64,000 nt of DNA from Siderastrea siderea (lineage: Eukaryota; Cnidaria; Anthozoa; Scleractinia; Rhizangiidae): NCBI GenBank assembly GCA_964030785.1, contig OZ034969.1:69130662-69194661 (forward strand), read 5' to 3'. The notes under the pieces are model-generated. The model was not told where the DNA came from, did no database searches, and was given only the letters and a program-made list of their open reading frames with translations. Below, piece by piece: positions 25,601-34,600 of this stretch (positions are counted from its first letter, which is position 1; every line of letters begins with the position of its first letter). The position numbers were made by a program, and so were the translations under genes.

Positions 25601-28600
25601 AATTACAATTCAAAATGGCAGACAGAATGGAAATCATGAGTTGAACTCAAAGAAATACACGTAGCTCTTTTCCAAGAAAATTAAAACCCCAGAAGCAATT
25701 CTTTTTGGCAAAATATTGAGAGATTCCAATGTGGCTGCCATCTGTGGCAGATGTTTAGGCACAGGTAGCCAAAGCTTCAGTCATTTGGGTGGTTTTCTCT
25801 GAAAGAGCAACCAAACTTTGAGGTGATCTATCGCTAACAACTGTTATAAATCACAAGCGATAGCAAACAATACTCTGCATTTACAGCAGATGAGGAGAAA
25901 AGGGAACCAAGGAAAAGAGTGATTCAAAGGGTTAAGCAGCTATATGAGAAATTTCCCTCTTGTAAGTATTTTATTTTTACCAGCTATTCCTTGATAGCTG
26001 CCTTCTAATGATACAAGTGTACATTATGTACATTTATAATACAGTTCTTTTATCCAGCTCCAGCATGCGCAGGTACATGTACCTGAATGGTGTGCAAAAC
26101 GAGTACAGAATACTGACATGTCAGTCAAGTATACCATCGTATAATATTTATATGATTAGTTACTTGTACAGTAAAAATAAGTTGCTACCGTGTGCACACT
26201 TATCATTTTACAGTTGTTTTGCTTTACAGTTTTCTTTGTGAGTCCATTCTAAAAATTTTTAAGTAAGATCTTTATGGATGTTTTGCTGTGCAGCATGTAC
26301 ATTGCATCAATGAACATTTTACCTAGCTCTTTGTCTTTTTGCTTGTCGCAATACAGCACATTAACTCATCAACATACAGCTGTATATACTGTACAGCAAT
26401 ACTAATAAGAGTTAATTAGGTATGTGTAGAGTATATCAAAATATCAGACTATAATTCACCTCTATCCAGGTATCTAAAATACTGTGATCCATGCGGTCCT
26501 GATAATCTGATATCACGAAAACACAACCAGCCAAGCAACTGGATCCTAGACAAGAACATGTTGACATTTGAATATTGGTGCATCCACTTAACAAGAAGGT
26601 CAAGTGACTCACAGAAATTACAATGCACAAGTGTCCCACGAAACTACTGTATAATAGTATAATACACCATTTTTATCAATTTAAGCAAGTTTAGAGAAGT
26701 GTTTATAAAGTCAAGTAACCAAGGTTGCTTGTAATGAATAAAATAATTCCCTTCCAATAATGCCCCAAGAAAATTGCCTCTTAGCCAATGTTAATTCAAG
26801 GTATTAACAACAATAAAACAAGGAAGTACATTGTACATGTTCTTTAAGGACGTTCGTGCAAAAAACTTCTACAACACAGATTTTTTTTTCATACTTTGGG
26901 GAAATTCAGACAATGAGTTACCCTTGTAAGAAATGCAAAAAAAATTGGGGGTCACTGACTTCATTTTTCGAAATAAAGTGCATGGAAAACTACCTTAATT
27001 TTGACAAATCGGTACTCCTAACTTGACATGGCCTTAGTGGTTGTTACATGTAGTTGAAAAATATTAAAAATAATTTGCTGTAAACCCACTTTCTTCGTCA
27101 AATTTTATTTAAGTGGGTCTGTCTAGTAAATTATTATTTTAAATCGGGGCCATCCTTTCAGTTAAACTCAGGCTTTAAGATGGGCTTTCCGTGCAGCTAA
27201 ACTACTAGGTAAGCGTAATTTGATGATGCAAGGGCAGAAAAGTTATAAAAAAATCAAACTTCCACAACACAGTTTTTCTTCAATTTTTCATTAAAATGTA
27301 GATAATCAACAAAGAAAGTGATCAATCAAAAGAAAACCTGGGGTCACCGAACATTTTAAGAGAGTTAGATTATTAAAATGCTCACTAGTTAGTGCTTTAT
27401 GTCTCTACATTTCTTCAACAGCGCACACACTCAATGCATGAGGTGGCATGACATCACAACATGAATTGCATGCGTAGTAAGGGTGCGCAGAAACAATTAA
27501 CATGTATGGTTAATGTAGCTGAGACAAAGAATAACAAAGGTGAATTTCCCAACCTTGCTCCTCTGTTGTTTTTTCTTGGTCTTTTTCCTTTGAAACATCT
27601 TTATTTTCTTTGTCATGTTCAAGAATTTCATTATTATTGTCAATGACTCTGACACCCCCACTCAGTACATCTACGATGATCTCTTTCCCCACTTCTTTCT
27701 TCCCTGTGTCCTTAGGTATGTCCTCATCTTTGGTACTCTTTGCATGTGCAACAGGCACAGCTAGGCTTGAGATGCTTTGTGTATTCGTGGAGAGTTTGTT
27801 TTCAGCTGCGGCAGTAACCACAGGAGATATCGGACTCATTAGTGTTGATGGTAAGGTAATGGGCATTTTTGATGATGTAGCTATCGGCGTAGAAACCGAA
27901 TGAGATGTGTCCTGTGGATTACTAGCTGGCAGCGGAGTAGTCACTGTTCTGTCGTTATCATCAGGTGTTAGAAGTGAGCTTGTTGTTTCAGTCTCTGTTT
28001 TTGTTTCTGCTTTGCAAGGTGCATAGTTTGCTTCAGCTAGCAGTTTCTTTTCCTTTACACAATCAACAATCCAGCTTGGGGTGACAGTCTTGATGCGGTT
28101 GGCATGCTTCAAAGCACATTCGTACTTGGCCTAAATAAATATAAATGAAAAACAAAACAGAAACAAATTTAAAATAGTCAGGTGATTCAATTCACACGAG
28201 CTGATGTCCTACAGAAATCTGTGACATTCAGTCCACTTTAAACAGGATCAATTTAATTCTATGGTTTTACAGTATATGTAAGACCCAGGGGGTGGGGGTA
28301 CTCATGATTTAAAGTGAGAAGGGGAGGGGTTGAAGGAACTTTTTGGGTTTGAAATTCTCAATTTTGGGATTTGTTTGGGTAAGAAAATTTTGGCAAGTAT
28401 TTTTTTTTCGGTTAGTTTGTAAGAATGACAAATAGGTCTGGGAAGTTCATTGCGATAGCATGATAAATAAACAAACAAACAAACATGACCATTCCAAAAG
28501 GACTGTTGTTCTCCGTTACTGTAATTTAATCCCTTCTGGGTACTTGTAAGCCTCCCAAATTCAATATGAAATTGCTGTGGGTTTCATTTTGGTCCATTTG

Positions 28601-31600
28601 GGGATTTTTGGGGGTTTCACTTTAAGTCCAAGGCTGTGAGTTTTTGGGTGATGGGGAGGCGCGAATGTCCCCATTTGTGTCTTGAAATCCAGAGTACACC
28701 CCCCATCCCGGGATGTAAGGTCATGATCACATCATGACTATTTTCATGTCCTTATCACTTGTTTGAACAAGCAATCAACTTACAATGAATATAAAGGGGA
28801 AAAAAGCATTTCACGTCTGTTCAACTTTTGTTTCACTTTAACTAAATTCAAGAAAAATTGTTTGCATATTACATAGTACTAGCTGGTACCCGTGAAAAAT
28901 TCACACCTTAACAACACGTTGTTGTTCTCAAATCATTTATCAGTTTTAGTTGAATCTGCTTGAGCAACATGAGTCATTTGTAAAGCGTGAACTCTGTCTG
29001 TTTTAATTCATTGTTTAGCTATTAAAGGAAGCGAGGCAATGTTTTGAAAGCTGACACAGCTTTAAATATAAAGTGCTTAATTTGTCACATATGAAAACCG
29101 AGACCAATTTACATATTAAGTCATACATTAACAGACATGGCGGAGTGTTCGCTTCCAGAGAGGAACGTGCAACTGCTTGTGCAAATTCTCCAAAGTGGCT
29201 CTTTCTGATTTAAAACCAAATTGCGCACATCCTTGCCAGGAAAATACAGAAATGGTGTGGTTGTGGCTTTTTGTAACTTCGCCGTTTTTCTGTGATGAGT
29301 GGACAACGGTTAATCCGTTTCCGTTTATATATTATAAGATTACAGGGCAGTGTAAAAATTGTCGGGCAAGTACAAATCACAGATCACTCGCCCAGTTTGG
29401 TGAGTATGATTTTCATATCCAGAAAATATTATTTCAAAATAAGCGTAACTTTTGACTTCGCACTTTAAAATAATCTTACTGTCCACAAGCCAATAGCTTA
29501 CCAACCAGCATTTTGAAATCTCCAACAAACCTGGGGCCCGTTTCTCGAAAGTCCCGATAACTTTTCGGGCCCGGAAAGCTATTTTATGTCCGCGATGTTC
29601 ACATTAAAGACTCAGATTTTGTTGGTTTTAAAAGCTGAGCAATAAAATTCTAAGTTGATAAAACAAGTCGGGCTGATATGCGGGCCAAAAACTACGCCAA
29701 CACACTATAGATTTTGACTTTAAAATATAGCTCCGGGCCCGAAAAGTTACCGGGACTTTCGAGAAACGGGCCCCTGGTTCGTAAACAGATAAAAATGGCT
29801 TCCACTTGGTGATTGTTACATGTTTGATGTATTTGCACAAAGGAATACCTCTGGTCATTAATTACGCATAGTCGTCCACTGAGCCGCGAATGGCTGCAAG
29901 ATGGCTATTTCCCACCGCTCTTACTGTACAATTTCGACACTTTGTTGCAAACTACAGGAATTTAGGAATATGTATCAATAAAGCTGCTTTTCAACTTTTG
30001 AAGTAAGTGTGCTCGTTTTTTTATTGTGGAGTTACAGTGTAAGGTCTGTAATACAGTCTAAGGATTAAGGAACAGTATCAAACGTGATTAAAAATTATAG
30101 TTGTATTATTCGTGGGGGGAGGAGGGGGGAGCCTAATTTTTTTTTTTTAATGGAGGAGACTGGGCGAGTGAAAACTAATCTGGGCGAGTGCAATTTGAAG
30201 GTCACTCGCCATCTGGGCGAGTTCTCCAAAATTTTAGTTTCCAGCCCTGAGATTACATGTAGTAACAGAAAATTTACATAAATGCCAATTTCAAAAAAGC
30301 AGCGCTAGGTTATCGGAAACATTATGCTGCACATAATTGTACTTGTACCAAATGGATGTTATCACGCAAATTTGACGGAGAAATTACACTTATAAAGTGA
30401 AACTTCCTTTACACTGGCACCACATTATTACTGACAGCCATTTGGTCATTATAGTATGTGTATAATATTCACTAAACACTGTATGGGTAATAAATTTTGA
30501 CTTAAACACTAGCTTATCCAGTCATTAAATGACTGGATAAATTTTTTTAATGTAACTTTGTGACAACTCTCTTGGTCCTATTGATAACTGATGTTCAATC
30601 TTCTCAAGACCCAATGGTAACTGCATTAGAGTGATAAGGTTCCATTGTTACAAGTTACTAGGAACATGTACTTACTCCAGATGGGTGTGGAACAACAAGA
30701 TGAGTGCAGTTGGGGTTGAGGTTCAATTGGCACTGGCCACCATGGTACGTTACCATGGCCCACAAAGCATCTCGGTCTTCTTCTGGAATCTATCGAGTGA
30801 CAGACAGGCATCAACTTGCCAATCAACATTTATTCAGTGAAAAGGAAATTATTATCTGCTATATACACCTGTATGTATGCATTTGTACTCATGTAACTAT
30901 CGCAGTGACTGAAATTAGCAGCACTTAAAAATAACATGAATGCATGTGGGTAAGCATACGTGTAAAAAATGAACAAAGCAATCCTGAAGTGTACAGTAAA
31001 CACATACTTAAAGGTATATGTTCACTGTATACTTATTGTCAAAAGTACTTGTTTTGAAAGTGAATGTACAACTGTAATACAGTAAAAGTGCATGTATTAA
31101 GACTGGTTTTAAATTGAATGTCACAAAAATGGCCAATCCTTACCCTAACATAATGAACCATTTAAAACTCAAAGCACAAACATGTAACAACTGATGTGTC
31201 AAGTGCCAAATTAAAGTAAGTTGTGAGTTGTGATTAGTTTTAGTGCAAAATGTTTTACACAAATTTCCGGCAAAACCAAAAGCAAGAATGAAGGAGTTAC
31301 ACATACTGTTGGTACTGAATTGAAAACCGCTTTGCATTAAAGGTATCTGCATAGATTTACATATAAGCAAGATTCCTCCACCCTTGGCATGATACTATTA
31401 CCTATCGTGTTGGCAGATTTTGAGAGCCTCAGTTAAATCTGAAGAGCTCTACTGGCTAAGGCTTTGGTCTCCAATGGGTTCAAACGAGCTCAATTGGTTT
31501 GGCTCAGAGGCCTGAAAAGGACAGACCCTAGTCCTCTAGGATGGGGTTTTCAATCAGGACTGAATACTAATAAACATGAAATAAAATTTCTTGAGTAGAC

Positions 31601-34600
31601 CTGTAGATACCCCAACCACATCCTAACATGTAATCCCTCTACAACAAGAAGAGGTGGAAGCACAGATGCCTGGATGTGAAAAGACACTCAGAAGCCAGAG
31701 TCTAAGCAATTCTACTGTTCGAACCAAGGGAGCCGTTAGTGGGCCCAGATAGCTTGTAATGTGGAACAACAAAATATTTACATGGGCCTTAAATATTATG
31801 CATCATATTGAGTCAAAAGGCCCATATGGAATAAGAAATGGAAAGTATACGCTGACAGAGGTACTTGGGTAACTAGAAGTTTGATCTAAATTATATGTTG
31901 TAGTTCAATTTTATCCTAGGTTCAATTTTTATTTTTATTTTGGGAAAATAAGAATTGAAACAAGGATAAAATTGAACTACAGCACATACACTGTCAAGTA
32001 AAATTGATTTAAAACCAGTGATGTGAGGGTTCACTCAATCTGTTTTTTTTTTCTGAGCAGACATGCAAAATGCATTTCCTCTGAATTGGATACAAGTTAC
32101 GATTTTATGTCAACAGATTCCTCAATGTTTTTTCCCAAATTTTCTACACTTGGATAGAAAAATACTGGAATGGAATATGTACATGTATGTACTAACCTGG
32201 GAAGGGCAAACAACTATTCCTTTGAAAAGCTGTCCTGATTCAGATTTGAAGGCTTCACACCTAATCCCATGTCAAGGAAATGTACAATTACACTGTGCAT
32301 ATACATGAACGTACACATGCACATAGTACCGTATTGAACTGTTTTCTAGACCAAAATCAAAGCCACCCTGTTCAATCATGACTGAAGAAATGCAGTAAAC
32401 AAACTCGAGAACAATACATGTACATGTAAATGGCACAAAGGATGGGAAAACACACATCAGAAAGCCAAGATTTTTGCATTAAAATTATTGACAGAGAAAG
32501 TGGCATGAGTTTTTTTTGACTATGTGTACATGTAGTAAAGCAAAACCAAAGCAAGGGTGAATTACTCTCAACACTCAGTTAAGAACTGCTATTACATGGT
32601 AACATGCACATGCAGTCACAATAGGGGTAATGCCGTTAATTAGTCTATTAATTTTTTAATATAAAACTACATGTAAACAAACAACTGTGATAATTATAGG
32701 ACAAATTTTTCTCAAAAGGATACGGTAATACCATTTCACAAGCAGCACTTAGAAAGACCCACTTTGGCTGCAAATACAAACAAAAAAATTAACATTGGTA
32801 TCATTGTAAACCAATGGTACACGTACATGCACGGGTGTAATTTAAGTTTAACAAATTATCACAATTTCCAAAATAAAGCCACACTTGAATTTGCTGACAA
32901 CTTCACCACCCCAACAGTGACATGGTTCGTAACTGTACTAGTAACTTTTGACTCTGTCTATAAAATATAGTAAAAAATAAATATACATATTACAATGTAC
33001 TTTTCCTCTCAGAAATACATGGACAAATATTATGGATTGCTTGTGTAAGTCACTGATAAAAGAATGTTGAACAATGTTTAAATAACATACAGTGTAATTT
33101 TTAATCCCTGATCATAATTGATGGCTGTGATAGGGCAGTCAGTGCGTGGCAACTCTGGTAACTAAGTGTGTAAAATTCTGGTACTTGTCAATTTGTAACC
33201 TGTGACATGGCCCTAGACATGGTGCCCAGGGACCATATACCCAAAAGACATGTCATGTCTTTTTGGTTGAAGTATGTAAACTGAGCAACTTGCTCAGTGC
33301 TTCTATGAACACTGGCACAAAGCCTTGGGTAACCTCTTAATAATTCCATCCAAATGCCCAGTAAACCAAAAGTGGAAAAAAAAAACTTGCTCACTGGTCA
33401 TTTGTTGCCCAGTGTAGAACTATCATAAAGGGCAGTGCTGTGTAACATCTGTGAAGGCTGAAATACTGTACATATTAACTTTACGGGGACTTTCGACTTC
33501 ATGGGTGATTGCCATTGTTCTAGGTTTAAGTTTACTTACTTTAACTTACAATAAACTTCATATGGACAGATCAATGCAATACAAATCATACTACATGGCA
33601 GCCATACAGACGCCCTTCTGTTTATGAGTACATACCTTTACAATGGTCAAGTTATAATCCTTGGCTTCACTGAACTGAGGAAAACTTGTGTCCTTGGCAA
33701 TGACATGTGTCACAAGGTCACTGATGTAAAACTCACGGGCTGCACCACCTGACTTCAGTACTTGCTTTACCTAATTAATTTATTAATTGATTAAATAAGA
33801 ACAGTCTATGTTGATTGTGCATGGGCCACTGTGGTTTATGTTGCGGCACAGGCAAACCATCCTATGTTTGTGTGGTTGTTGTTATTATGGTTTAAAGATT
33901 TTCGAACCAGTTTAATTTTAATTTTTTTTTCTCTTAAGTAGATTATGGAAATGAATCTAAGACAAAGAAAACTAAAAACTGAGCTGGTTTAAAAATTTTT
34001 AAACCAAAGAAAAATTTGAACCACAACATACCCATTTCTTGTATTGTGATTCGTATCTCAATTCATTTTAATATAAGCATGCTGTGATGTACTATAACAT
34101 GCACTAAGCTATAAGTACAGAGAACACTGAAACTAATGTAAAACATTTTCTTCTTATCTCAATGCTAAGTATTTGACTTGTATCATTTTAATAGCTACCC
34201 CTAAGACATTACTTTCTCTATAAATAAATTGAACCCAGCAGTCACATCAAAGGTTGGTAAAGTATGATTGTCCGAATGAGCCTAGTCCCGAGAAGGACTG
34301 TTACGTTTGTGATGACCTTGACTGACATTTCAACAACCTGAGCGGAAGTCATCATCAGGGTCAATTAATAAATTGTGAATTGTTAGTAGATGTTATATAC
34401 ATCTACTTATAACATCTACTAACAATTCACAATTCATCACGACTCTGATAATGACTTCCGCTTTTTAGGTTGTCGAAACATTGGTCAATGTCATCATAAA
34501 CAGTCCTTCTCAGGACTACACTCACCAGATGATCATACTTTATCGACTTATGACATTACTTTCTGTAAAAAACTTTTTTGTTCTTCCACAGAATGACCAG

